DNA of 38,278 nt, from NCBI GenBank assembly GCA_021776775.1, contig JAJFFE010000092.1, positions 1 to 38,278 on the forward strand. Reading direction: 5' to 3'. Position 1 is the stretch's first letter. Each line of letters opens with the position of its first letter. The position numbers and the translations under genes are program-made. Of the stretch, positions 23,969 through 33,203 are shown piece after piece. This DNA comes from Planctomycetota bacterium (lineage in GTDB: Bacteria; Planctomycetota; UBA8108; UBA1146; JAJFFE01). Below the pieces are notes generated by a model. The model was not told where the DNA came from. It ran no database searches and saw nothing but the letters and a program-made list of their open reading frames with translations.

Positions 23969-26900
23969 CTAGCGGATTCTCATGAGCCGGCTGTTACCCT
24001 CGTCGCAGATCCAGAGATCGGTTCCGTCGTAGAACATCCCGTTCGGGGCGTAGAACGAACTCGCAGACGGGAAAGCCCCGTTACTGTTGATCTGTCCAGA
24101 ACTGAACGAGGACTGACCGAAAACACGCTTGGCCGGTGTGTTGTCGGCGCGCGGAACCAATCGGTAGTGCAGGATTCGGTGATTGCCGCTGTCGGCGACG
24201 TTGAAGAACACTCCGTCACTGGCGACTTTCGTCGGCGCCGTCATGGTGTTGGGCGACGTGCCCGCCGTCGTCGTCAGGAACGAACCCTGACCCATGACGA
24301 AATCAGCCGACTCTCCGTTCAGAGTCGGAATGGCCAGCCACCCCAACACTCGGTTGTTCATCGTGTCGCAGACGAAGAGCGTCGAACCGACCACGCGGAC
24401 TCCGGACGGCGTGTGAAGCGTATCGCCTCGAGCAATATCACCGTGGTTCGGCGCGCGCGACGAGAAGTCTTCCTGGCCGAGTACGACGTTCGCACTAGCA
24501 CCCGTCGCAAGCGATGCGAAGTTGTTGAAGACGAGCACGCGATGATTGTCGGAATCGCAAACGAAGAGCTGCGTTGCGGAGATCCAAACGGCGGTCGGAC
24601 CATCCATTGTCGCGGCGGAGATTCCTCCATTGTTCGCGAGCGACGCGGTCGCCGACGCTTGCCCCAAAACGAAGTTCGCCGAGGCACCGTTGGCCGCCGG
24701 AATCGTCGTGAAGACGAGAACCCGGTTGTTGTCGGTGTCCGCAATCACCAGATTCGTGCCGTCGGTCGCGACACCCTCGGCACCGTTCAAGGTGGCAGCG
24801 GTGGCCGTCGCCCCTTGATTCGCAAGCGTTTGATTGAAGTTAGCCTGACCGACCACGACATCCGGCGACGGCGACCCGCTCGTCGGAACCGTGTTGTAGA
24901 TCAACACTCGATTGTTCTCGCTGTCTGCAACGATCATTTGGCCCGCACGCACCACGATATCCGTCGGCTTGTGCAGCTCGTGATCGTTCGCACTCGACGA
25001 CGTGAAGGAACCGTGCCCGTGGACGATGTCCGCCGCGATATCCGCGGTCGGCGGAGTCGTGAAGTCGAGCACGCGATGGTTGTTGCGATCCGCCACCAAC
25101 AAGTTGCTCTCAGCAGACTCACTAACGTCCACCCGCGCCGGTGCTGCAAAGCTGTCGGCGGAGGGAGCGACGTTCGCGTTCCCGCGGTTCTCAGTGCCAC
25201 CGGTGGCGGCTGCTTGTCCGATCTGGGCTCCGGCGTCAGCCGTAGCTGGCTGAGCCGCTTGCGCCGGATCGAACGTGTAGACCATCACTCGGTGGTTGTC
25301 GCGGTCGGCGACCCACACCCGACCGGTAGCGGCACCGCCGGTACCGCCGTCGAGGGCTCCGACGCCGGTCGGCGAATCGAGACCCGCCGCCGTGGTCGCC
25401 GCGGCACTCGCCGTCAGCGCTCCTTGCCCGAGGGCAACGTCAGCTGCCACGCCAGTGGTTGGGGATCCCGTCGCATACAACAAGACGCGATTGTTCCCCG
25501 TGTCGGCCACGAGGACTCCGCCGGTCTGGTTGCGTATCATCAAACTGGGATCCAAGAAGACGTCTTCGGGCCCGCTCAGCGTGGACGCGCTCACCGCACC
25601 ACCCTGGTTAGCAAGGCTCGAGAGGAAGTCCGTCTGGCCGAGGACGGTGCTAGCGGCGGCGTTATGACTCGCCGGAACGCTGCCCCAGATCATGACTCGG
25701 TTATTGCCCGTGTCGGCAACGGCGACTTGTCCGCCGGCAACGTGCAGCCCGGTCGGGTTCGAAAGCGTACGACCGGTCGGGTTCGCGAAGCCTTGGTTTG
25801 CGCTGCTCGACCCCATCGAGGTTTGCCCGAGAACGATGCTCGCGGGGTCCCCATTGCTCAGGGCTATCATGCCCGTGGTTCCGTCGATGACGTCGTCGAA
25901 GACGATCACACGGTGATTGCCGCTATCCGCAACGAACAGCTGATTGGACGCGGCATGGAACTGCACGTCCTGCGGGCCAGACATCGTGTCACTTCCGGCG
26001 CTCGGGTTCAGTGCATCGCTACGATTCGGAGAGTTCCAATCGAAGTCTGCCTGTCCGAGCACGACGGTCGCATCGGCGTTGTTTCCCGTCGGCTTGTCTT
26101 CGAAGATCAAGACGCGATTGTTGGACGTGTCCGCCACGAACATGAGATCAACGGCGAAGGTGTTCGCGCCAACGGTGACGTTTCCAGAGTAGTGCGAAAC
26201 GCCTCCGGGCGACCACATGCTGCTCGCCGAGACATTGCCACTCGTCGCGTCTTGGTTGCCGACGAAGAGCGAGGCGGGGTGTGTGGTTCGGAAGTGGGTT
26301 TCGCCTTGCACACCCAAGTCGACGCTGGTGCTCGCCGTGATGTTGTTGGCGCCGGCGGTCAAGGTATCGGTGATGGTGATCGTTCCGGCGCCCGCGACTT
26401 GCACATTGGACGCGCTACCGGCCGTCGTCGTGCCGGAATCGAACGTGCCGGCCACGGTGAGAACGGGGCTCGTACCCAGAGTGATGACGACGCCGCGATT
26501 GGCCGCCGACGTTGACGCCGCGCTCAGCGTTGCCCCTGCGCCGTAGGAATCGCTGGTGACAGCCAAGGCGAAGTTGTTCGCCACGGTCGAACCGGCCGCG
26601 ATCGAGATCGGCTTGTCGAATTCGCAGAAGAGGGTGTCCCCGACGTTGACGGTTCCGTCCAAATCGGCGTCGTTGTACCGAACGTGAGTCAGGGTCGGAG
26701 CGGTCGCCGTGACATCGACAACCCCCTTGCCGCCGCTGACCGGTCGAACCGTCGTTCCGATCAGATCGCGAATGTTGATGATCGACCCAACGGACTTCAC
26801 GTCGAAGATGCTGCTACCGGCGAAGAACATCGGCGAGTTACCGAGGGTCACTTCGACGCGTTGACTCATGGGGACGGATTGCGACAGCTGCGCCCCCGTA

Positions 26901-27169
26901 CCCAGCCCTTCGAAGCTGCTGCGGAACTCGAACGAGTTGGCGTTGGTCGAGGTGATGGTGACCGTGTCGTCGAACGTCACGACCACGATGTCGTCGTCAT
27001 CGACTCCGTTGCCGTCGACGTCGACGTACTGGACGCTGGTCATCTGCGGGCCGGTCAGATTCTGGCCCGTCAGCGCGCTCGAAGTTGTGCCGCTCCCGCA
27101 TCCGGAGAGGCCCGCCGTAAGAGTGATAAGAAGCAGGAGGCCGTAGCCTCGGAGCTCGGAGCGGTTCAA
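23969..27169 (-). CDS. NHL-repeat lipoprotein with 12 repeats
   Basis: The start is placed at TTG 27169. AGGAC lies about five bases upstream, and the following residues form a lipoprotein signal (LLLLITLTAGLSGC). GTG 27190 and an earlier frame to 27352 are alternatives. The N-terminal third has beta-sandwich character, with two Asp-rich possible calcium sites (DVDGNGVDDDD and DADLDGTVNVGD). The remainder holds twelve NHL units of about 70 residues, each with a version of ADSGNHRVLVF and usually VLGQ after it, the last being CDEGNSRLM. NHL repeats form beta-propellers, so this may be two six-bladed propellers on the cell surface or in the periplasm. The binding target is unknown. Confidence 0.85.
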   Translation of the reverse strand: MNRSELRGYGLLLLITLTAGLSGCGSGTTSSALTGQNLTGPQMTSVQYVDVDGNGVDDDDIVVVTFDDTVTITSTNANSFEFRSSFEGLGTGAQLSQSVPMSQRVEVTLGNSPMFFAGSSIFDVKSVGSIINIRDLIGTTVRPVSGGKGVVDVTATAPTLTHVRYNDADLDGTVNVGDTLFCEFDKPISIAAGSTVANNFALAVTSDSYGAGATLSAASTSAANRGVVITLGTSPVLTVAGTFDSGTTTAGSASNVQVAGAGTITITDTLTAGANNITASTSVDLGVQGETHFRTTHPASLFVGNQDATSGNVSASSMWSPGGVSHYSGNVTVGANTFAVDLMFVADTSNNRVLIFEDKPTGNNADATVVLGQADFDWNSPNRSDALNPSAGSDTMSGPQDVQFHAASNQLFVADSGNHRVIVFDDVIDGTTGMIALSNGDPASIVLGQTSMGSSSANQGFANPTGRTLSNPTGLHVAGGQVAVADTGNNRVMIWGSVPASHNAAASTVLGQTDFLSSLANQGGAVSASTLSGPEDVFLDPSLMIRNQTGGVLVADTGNNRVLLYATGSPTTGVAADVALGQGALTASAAATTAAGLDSPTGVGALDGGTGGAATGRVWVADRDNHRVMVYTFDPAQAAQPATADAGAQIGQAAATGGTENRGNANVAPSADSFAAPARVDVSESAESNLLVADRNNHRVLDFTTPPTADIAADIVHGHGSFTSSSANDHELHKPTDIVVRAGQMIVADSENNRVLIYNTVPTSGSPSPDVVVGQANFNQTLANQGATATAATLNGAEGVATDGTNLVIADTDNNRVLVFTTIPAANGASANFVLGQASATASLANNGGISAATMDGPTAVWISATQLFVCDSDNHRVLVFNNFASLATGASANVVLGQEDFSSRAPNHGDIARGDTLHTPSGVRVVGSTLFVCDTMNNRVLGWLAIPTLNGESADFVMGQGSFLTTTAGTSPNTMTAPTKVASDGVFFNVADSGNHRILHYRLVPRADNTPAKRVFGQSSFSSGQINSNGAFPSASSFYAPNGMFYDGTDLWICDEGNSRLMRIR

Positions 27170-27420
27170 AACTGTCCTACCCTTCCTCACAAACAGTGAG
27201 TCAATTTCTCGTGCTAAGGCAACGGCTGGCGCATCACGCGTTCTGTTCTGGCTCGGCCAGACAGAAGCCAGTTGCGAGCGGCAGAGCCAGCAGCACGATC
27301 TCCGGGAGGGCGGAGCTTCAATGACCGAACTTCCCTGGGGAAGCCAGCCCATTGTCCAGCCTGAGGTCGATCGGTACCACGACGTTCCACCGAGATTTAG
27401 TGTCTTCGGTCAGCAGCCGC

Positions 27421-27774
27421 TCACAGGGATCGCTTCCACGCCTCGATATCGGGCGCGATCGTGAAGACCTGGTCGAGCTGCGTCAGCGCAAAAAGCTCGT
27501 GAATGTCCTCGGTCAGACCACACAACGCGAAGTTGACCTTCGATTGGTGACAACGCTTCAGGATAGAAACGAGCATTCCAATACCGGAACTCGAGACGTA
27601 CTCGACGCCGCCCATATGGGCGGCAATGCTCTTCGCTTCGTTCTGAACGAGGTCGCAGAGGACGGTGCGCGCGGTGTCGATGCCTTCGTCGCACAATGAC
27701 CCCACCAACGTGACTTGGTGGACGTCGTCGGCGAGTTGCACTTCGCACGTCATTGATGTGTTGTCCGTAGACAT
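27421..27774 (-). CDS. STAS-domain protein (anti-sigma factor antagonist-like)
   Basis: A single 117-residue STAS domain starting at ATG 27774; the longer upstream frame has no homology character. The core VHQVTLVGSLCDEGIDTART, then GVEYVSSSGIGMLVSIL, matches the SpoIIAA/RsbV fold. The second Ser of the SSSG loop occupies the place of the phosphorylated serine in anti-anti-sigma factors, but the usual preceding Asp is Ser. No kinase or sigma factor is next to it, so the partner is unknown; a role in partner switching is inference from fold only. Confidence 0.85.
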   Translation of the reverse strand: MSTDNTSMTCEVQLADDVHQVTLVGSLCDEGIDTARTVLCDLVQNEAKSIAAHMGGVEYVSSSGIGMLVSILKRCHQSKVNFALCGLTEDIHELFALTQLDQVFTIAPDIEAWKRSL

Positions 27775-27929
27775 GGAGTCTCGTTTCCCTGGACACGTCA
27801 AAATCTGAGAGCACCGAACCTTCTCGCACCGGCGAGGGATCGGCTCCCTTCCAAATTTCGGACGGTGACGGGTCGGGGCTTTAGAGGTTGGCCGGAATTG
27901 CTGATCGCGGGACAGGGAGACCCGGGCCA

Positions 27930-27976
27930 CAAAAAAACAGCCAGCGCTCTCGAGGGGCTCGAGAACGCTGGCTGTT
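27930..27976 (-). terminator. Terminator of the rplM-rpsI operon
   Basis: Stem AACAGCCAGCG / CGCTGGCTGTT with inner CTCGAG/CTCGAG; on the minus strand it is followed by seven T. It lies about 60 bases after the rpsI stop. Confidence 0.9.
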
Positions 27977-28034
27977 CATGATTCCTAGCCGTACCCCATT
28001 TTTGGAGTTCGACCGGTCTAAAGCACTGCTGGAT

Positions 28035-28436
28035 TTACCGCTTGGAGAACTGGAAGCTCTTTCTCGCTTTGGCTTTTCCGTACTTCTTACGCTCGACCAT
28101 CCGCGCGTCTCGCGTCAGGAATTTGGTCTCGCGGAGGCACTCTTCCAACTCACCGTTGGCTGCGAGCAGAGCGCGCGCCAAACCCATGACCATGGCTCCC
28201 GCTTGGCCGGTGGTTCCGCCCCCATTGATGTTTGCATGGATGTCGTAGGTCTTGAGCGTCTTTGTGACCCGCAACGGCTCCATGAGGTACTGCTGGTCCT
28301 TGAGAACACAGAAGTACTCATCAAAAGGCTTCTTGTTGACCGTGATCTTGCCGGTGCCCTCAGTAATGCGCACCCGAGCGACCGACGTCTTACGGCGTCC
28401 AGTCCCCCACCAAAATCCCATTTTCTTGTCCGCCAA
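28035..28436 (-). CDS. rpsI: 30S ribosomal protein S9
   Basis: S9 is a small-subunit head protein whose C-terminal tail reaches the P-site tRNA. The 133-residue chain shows GTGRRKTSVARVRI, GKITVNKKPFDEYF, INGGGTTGQAGAMVMGLARAL and the conserved end KARKSFQFSKR. The start is read at TTG 28436 with AGGAC upstream; ATG 28421 is an alternative. It follows rplM by 55 bases in the usual order. Confidence 0.97.
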   Translation of the reverse strand: MADKKMGFWWGTGRRKTSVARVRITEGTGKITVNKKPFDEYFCVLKDQQYLMEPLRVTKTLKTYDIHANINGGGTTGQAGAMVMGLARALLAANGELEECLRETKFLTRDARMVERKKYGKAKARKSFQFSKR

Positions 28437-28491
28437 GGTGACGTCCTATCGAGTGTTCGAGCTGAGCCGCGAGGCGGTCTTGAAAAAAGAG

Positions 28492-28950
28492 CTACTTTGC
28501 GGTCTTGAAAGACAGAGTTTCCGGGGACTGCGAAACGTGGTTGTGATCGGCGCCCGGATAGACCTTCAGCCGCTTGAACATTTGCTTCCCGAGCTTGCTC
28601 TTCGGCATCATGCGCCGAACGGCGAGCTTGACCACTTCCTCGGGCTTGTTCTCCAGCATCCACGCCAGATCGTGCTCGCGCAGACCACCGAGGTAGCCCG
28701 TATGGTGGCGGTATACCTTGTTCTGGGTCTTGCGGCCCGTCAGACCGACCGTCTTCGCATTCGTCACGACGACGAAGTCGCCACCGTCAACGTGCGGGGT
28801 ATAGGTCGGTTTGTTCTTACCCATGAGGATCGTAGCGATATGCGTCGCCATCCGTCCCAGGGTCTCTTTTTCGGCGTCGACCACGAACCAGCGACGCGTC
28901 ACGTCGGCCGGGTTCTGAACGAAGCACTTTTGAATGGCGAATCGAGCCAT
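28492..28950 (-). CDS. rplM: 50S ribosomal protein L13
   Basis: L13 is an early-assembling large-subunit protein. The 152 residues include RRWFVVDAEKETLGRMAT, YTPHVDGGDFVVVTNAKTV, HTGYLGGLREHDL and VRRMMPKSKLGKQMFKRLKV. ATG 28950 has AGGAC about six bases upstream. It is first in the rplM-rpsI operon and has a leader of roughly 175 bases from its promoter. Confidence 0.97.
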   Translation of the reverse strand: MARFAIQKCFVQNPADVTRRWFVVDAEKETLGRMATHIATILMGKNKPTYTPHVDGGDFVVVTNAKTVGLTGRKTQNKVYRHHTGYLGGLREHDLAWMLENKPEEVVKLAVRRMMPKSKLGKQMFKRLKVYPGADHNHVSQSPETLSFKTAK

Positions 28951-29133
28951 GACTTGTCCTGTTCCAGTGATATGGGGCCGCTTCCGAAGAAGTCGAAAGC
29001 CATTTCACCGGTGGCCGACGTTCGTACACCAACGGGTGCAGCGACGCAGGCACGCTCTGAAGTGTTGCGATTGCTGTACTTACGGCGACTTGGAGGTTGA
29101 GATGGATGTCTCGCGCCCAAGCGCAAACGGCGG

Positions 29134-29162
29134 ATTCTAGAGATGCCCCGATCGAGTGTCAA
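29134..29162 (-). promoter_or_regulatory. Near-consensus sigma-70 promoter of rplM-rpsI
   Basis: On the minus strand TTGACA (29162-29157), a 17-base spacer, then TAGAAT (29139-29134). The predicted transcript starts near 29127 and leaves a leader of about 175 bases before rplM. Confidence 0.85.
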
Positions 29163-29211
29163 GGGGCTCGGCGCGCACAATCTCGGTCCCCGGAAGAACT
29201 TCTGACCGCAC

Positions 29212-32064
29212 TTAACCCTCACTCTCGACGAGCCGTTCCAGCCGCTCGACGGTGGGCGTCACCGACGCCTTCTCCCGCTCGGTCAGCCCCTCTTGCTCGA
29301 GGTAGCGCCGGTACCAACCGAGAGCGGCCTTCGCGTCGCGTTCGGCAACGGCAAGCCCGCCCAGGTTCTTCGCGAGGCGCGGATGCCGAACTCCTTCGTT
29401 CCAATACGCCGTCAACTCATCGAGGGCGCTGCGAGTCTTGCCCAGCTTCCTCAGGCACTCGCCGTACTGCAGTATCGCCGCGGACTTCTCGTCGACCGTC
29501 GCGCGGCTCAAATGGAGCCGGTAGGCCGACGCCGCCTCGTCCCACCGCTCGCCCCGCACCGCGAGCTCCCCCATCGTCAGGTAGAGGTCGAGTCGGAGGG
29601 CGTGCTGATCGTCACCGTCTTCCAGCTGTGCCGCCTTCTCGACCGCCGCCTTCGCCTTGTCCATTTCGTTGGCGTCGATCTTGTCCCGGGCCAGCGCAAT
29701 CAACGTCTGCAGTCGGGTGCGGGCGGAAGGGCCCTCGAGTTCGCCCGCCTCGCGCGCTTTGCGAACCGCGAGCATCTTCAAAAGGTGAGTCGCCTCGGGG
29801 CTGTTCGGTCTCGCCCCGAGCAGTCGAACCAGCCCGGTCTGCGCCGCATCGAACCGGTCCGCGTCCATGTCGAGCTTGGCCAACGTCAACACCGATGGCC
29901 AATGCTCGGGTCGCTCCCGGAGCGTCGTGCGCAGGAGAGCCGCCGCCTCTTCTGGGTGCCCCAGTTTGTCGAGACACTCCGCTTCTTTCCAGCGAGCCGA
30001 CTCCCATTTGCCGTTCTTACCGACCACTTCCGCCGCGGTCCGATAACTCTCGCGGGCACGCTTCCAAAGCGACTGAGTCTCGAAGTGCAACCCGCGTTGG
30101 TACGCCAACAATGCACGCTCGTCATCGGTTGTCGCGAACGCCACGGCACCTTCGATTGCATTCCAAGCGGCGTGAATGTCCCGCCGAGACTCGTGATAGC
30201 CCGCGACAAACAGTTGCGCCTTGAAGGCGACCGCAGCGGGCTCGCCGAGCCGGACAATCCGTTGCGCCGTGAGCTTGGCCCGATCCATCTTGGCCAGCCG
30301 AATCTCCAGCTTCATCTTCTCGAACAGGAGGACCGCGTTGTCCGACAGCCGTTGACCGTCGGTGTCCATCTCGTCTTCGAGTTGCTCGATCTCGCGAAGC
30401 GCAAGTTCCACTTTGTTGTCGCTCAGAGCGTGGAGTGTGATGCGAAGCGTCCACGCCTGCAAAAAGTACCCCTGCTGAAGGGAGTCGCGCACCTCGAGCG
30501 GCGCCAACAGCTGAACCGCGCGATTGGCGTGCTCGAGCGCAAGTTCCCGCTGCCCGGTCATGTTCAGCTGATTGGCGTAGGCGTACTGAGCCCTCGCACA
30601 GTCGGGATGCGTCTCGGTCGCGCTCTTCCACAACGCCTCGGCTGTCTGCCAGTCCCCCAAGCGCACGTACGTCTGAAGCATGGCTACGGGAGACAGGCAC
30701 AACACAACCCCGCACGCCACGATCAGACCGGAGCGGCCGAAGCAACGTACGACGCCAGCAACGACGAGGAACAACGCCAACGACGGAAGGTAGAGATACC
30801 TCTCCGCGAAGCGCTCCGGGTGGGGCAAGACAATCTGGGAGACGGGAGATGCCAAGACGTAGAACAGAGGAACACCGACGGCAAGCCACGTGTTCCCGCG
30901 ACGCCACGCCACAACGGCAACGGCCAGGACGACAAGGATGGCGCACAGCGAAACCAAGCCGGTCCACGGATCCAAAGCGCCGAGCGACGTCGGAATAGCG
31001 TCGAACGAGTAGTCGACCGAAAGAGACGTCGGCATGAAGAACAGTCCAACGTAGTGCCAGCTCGCTCGCGCCGCTGTCCAAAACGCGCTCGCCCAACTAC
31101 CACCCCAGTAACCCGCGTTACCTCCCGGACTCGCCGATGCCAGCACACCGCCGACGAGCACGATCAGCGTCACGATCGTCGCAGCGAGCGCTCCCCACGG
31201 CAGCCGAACCGCCGCGCCGCGTTGACGCGACAACAACAATTCGACGGCGACGAGCGACACCGGAAACGTGGCCGCCATCTCCTTGCTGAGGACGGCGACC
31301 GCAAAACAGACCGTCACACCAACCACGGTGGTGAGCCGAATCGGCACGAGTCCCGAGTTTGGTTCGCGGTCCGTTCGAGCTCGCACGTAGATGAGAAGCC
31401 CCAACAAGTAGAAGAACAAGAACAGGACATCTCGCCGGCCAGAAACGTACGCGACACTCTCGGTATGGACGGGATGAACCAGGAACAAGAATGCGATCGA
31501 CAGCGCCGCCCCCACGGGACGGTTGGAACCGGCGAGGCGACGCACGAGGGCGAATACGAGAAACGCATTCGCCGCATGCCACAGGATGTTTTGAAAGTGA
31601 AAGAACCAAGGATCGGGATCCCCTTGGTTTCCGTCCGCGTGTCGACCGCCGCGAAACTGTTGGGTCAATCGAGCGTCGATCGCATACGACAAGAATCGCA
31701 CCGGACGAAAGTTCGTCCGCACCGCGTCGTCGGAACGATCGGCGAAGATCTCGAAGTCGAAACCGCTGCTCTCCCACAACTCGTCGTTCTCGACAATGAG
31801 TTTGCGATCGTCGAAAACGAACTCTCCGGAGAGCACACTGCCGTAGAGAGAAATCGCGAGACCCAAAAACAGGGCGAACCACGCGACGGTCCGCCAGCGA
31901 CTGTCCGTGACGAGCCGTGGAGCGCCGGGGATGCCGGCTAGTTCAGGTTGGTCCGATGGGCGTGGATTCGCGTGGCCGGAGTCGCCGGGATCGTGATCCG
32001 TGCGGCTGTCACCTTCATGACTGTGATCTTCATGGCTGTGATCACCAGAACGTTGCTCGCTCAC
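29212..32064 (-). CDS. TMTC-like GT-C membrane protein with TPR region
   Basis: GTG 32064 overlaps the stop of the GT4 gene as GTGA, and I prefer it to TTG 32070. After a His/Asp/Glu-rich cytoplasmic N-terminus (about 1-40) come roughly ten membrane segments (55-450). The first outside loop carries FVFDDRKLIVEND, the acidic pair typical of GT-C glycosyltransferases; HPVHTESVAYVSGRRDVLF matches the TMTC/DUF1736 group. Residues about 460-950 are TPR-like helices (DCARAQYAYANQLNMTGQRELALEHANRAV and many more). By family knowledge such proteins use a lipid-linked sugar to glycosylate proteins on the outer side of the membrane. The GT2 neighbour could make that donor. Last gene of a four-gene operon. 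Confidence 0.85.
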   Translation of the reverse strand: MSEQRSGDHSHEDHSHEGDSRTDHDPGDSGHANPRPSDQPELAGIPGAPRLVTDSRWRTVAWFALFLGLAISLYGSVLSGEFVFDDRKLIVENDELWESSGFDFEIFADRSDDAVRTNFRPVRFLSYAIDARLTQQFRGGRHADGNQGDPDPWFFHFQNILWHAANAFLVFALVRRLAGSNRPVGAALSIAFLFLVHPVHTESVAYVSGRRDVLFLFFYLLGLLIYVRARTDREPNSGLVPIRLTTVVGVTVCFAVAVLSKEMAATFPVSLVAVELLLSRQRGAAVRLPWGALAATIVTLIVLVGGVLASASPGGNAGYWGGSWASAFWTAARASWHYVGLFFMPTSLSVDYSFDAIPTSLGALDPWTGLVSLCAILVVLAVAVVAWRRGNTWLAVGVPLFYVLASPVSQIVLPHPERFAERYLYLPSLALFLVVAGVVRCFGRSGLIVACGVVLCLSPVAMLQTYVRLGDWQTAEALWKSATETHPDCARAQYAYANQLNMTGQRELALEHANRAVQLLAPLEVRDSLQQGYFLQAWTLRITLHALSDNKVELALREIEQLEDEMDTDGQRLSDNAVLLFEKMKLEIRLAKMDRAKLTAQRIVRLGEPAAVAFKAQLFVAGYHESRRDIHAAWNAIEGAVAFATTDDERALLAYQRGLHFETQSLWKRARESYRTAAEVVGKNGKWESARWKEAECLDKLGHPEEAAALLRTTLRERPEHWPSVLTLAKLDMDADRFDAAQTGLVRLLGARPNSPEATHLLKMLAVRKAREAGELEGPSARTRLQTLIALARDKIDANEMDKAKAAVEKAAQLEDGDDQHALRLDLYLTMGELAVRGERWDEAASAYRLHLSRATVDEKSAAILQYGECLRKLGKTRSALDELTAYWNEGVRHPRLAKNLGGLAVAERDAKAALGWYRRYLEQEGLTEREKASVTPTVERLERLVESEG

Positions 32065-33203
32065 CGACAAACCTCATTCAGCACAGATCTCATGGCATCG
32101 ACGGTTGCCCGCCGCGACAGGCTCTCGGTTTCGTTGCGCATCATCGATTCGACTCTAGTTCGCTGGCCATCGAACCCGGCCGACATCCATTTGACCAGGA
32201 CTCGGTCGAGCGGCTCATCATCGTCGATCCGGGTCCATCCCGAACGATCGTCGAACAACCGCGAAATGCCTCCGACGTCGGTAGCAATCACCGGCAGCTG
32301 GGAGGTGATCGCTTCTTGGACGACGATGGGGGTACCCTCACGGACCGAAGGTAACAGCAACGCGTCTGCTTCCCTCATCTCTGCGGCGACCTGAGCTTCG
32401 TCGAGGACGCCCAAGCAGCGGACCCCGTCGACCCGTTCGAGCCGACCTCGATACGGCCCCTCGCCAATCACCGTACACTCGAGACCGGGCGGTACAAGAT
32501 CGGAGCTGGCGCGGAGGACTTCGAACGCTTCCGCGACTCGGGCGGCTCCTTTCGAAGCGACCAAATCGCCGACGAACAAGAACCGCCACGGCCCGGCCGA
32601 TCGTTCGACCCTCGCAACGGGACCAAACTCCGGTCCGACCCCAACCGGAACCACGCGAGTCGGAACGTCCCGCCTCGCGAAAGATCGTGCGAGTCTGCTC
32701 AACTCTTCACTCGCGCAGAGTGTCACAGCTGCAGACCTCAGGATCTTGCGGGTGAAGGGTCGTATCAACGCTCCTCGGCCGAAGCGAGTCAAATCACTGC
32801 CGTGCGCGTACAAGACCAACGGAACTCCGAGGCGACGAGCGATCCTCATTCCGATCCATCCCGACGGAACGACCCAGTGCGCCAACACCGCGCCGCCGGA
32901 CGTGGCTGACCACAACGTGCGGGCCGATCGATGGGCCGAGCGCAGAAAAGCCGCGACGCCAAATGCACCCAACTTCGCCTGCTTCGGTGGTCGACCATCG
33001 GAACCGTAGTCAAAACGGGTCACCGAAATGCCATCGTGTGATTCAGAGATAGGATCCGACGGCGAAACCTTGGGGGCGAGCACTTCCGTGCGAAAGTCGC
33101 GGGCCAGCCCTTCGTGAAGGCGCTGGATGTAACGCCCTCTCGCCGGGTAGGTCGCACTGGGGTAGGCAGCCGTGATCACGCGAACGTGCGGCCGATCACT
33201 CAC
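32061..33203 (-). CDS. GT4-family glycosyltransferase
   Basis: A GT-B-fold transferase of 380 residues. The N-terminal half starts VRVITAAYPSATYPARGRYIQ. The second half has RFLFVGDLVASKGAARVAEAF, CTVIGEGPYRGRLE and the donor-binding EX7E region in LPSVREGTPIVVQEAI, followed by PVIATDVGGI. It should transfer a sugar from a nucleotide donor in the cytoplasm; the acceptor is unknown. The GTG start overlaps the stop of the GT2 gene (GTGA) and its own stop overlaps the TMTC-like start the same way. Confidence 0.9.
   Translation of the reverse strand: MSDRPHVRVITAAYPSATYPARGRYIQRLHEGLARDFRTEVLAPKVSPSDPISESHDGISVTRFDYGSDGRPPKQAKLGAFGVAAFLRSAHRSARTLWSATSGGAVLAHWVVPSGWIGMRIARRLGVPLVLYAHGSDLTRFGRGALIRPFTRKILRSAAVTLCASEELSRLARSFARRDVPTRVVPVGVGPEFGPVARVERSAGPWRFLFVGDLVASKGAARVAEAFEVLRASSDLVPPGLECTVIGEGPYRGRLERVDGVRCLGVLDEAQVAAEMREADALLLPSVREGTPIVVQEAITSQLPVIATDVGGISRLFDDRSGWTRIDDDEPLDRVLVKWMSAGFDGQRTRVESMMRNETESLSRRATVDAMRSVLNEVCR

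Noticed and set aside
24167..26515. 782-residue plus-strand open frame opposite the NHL gene
   Set aside because: Antisense of a repetitive gene; its apparent repeats mirror the NHL units.
29293..31941. 882-residue plus-strand open frame opposite the TMTC-like gene
   Set aside because: Antisense shadow; no recognisable domain and no ribosome binding site.
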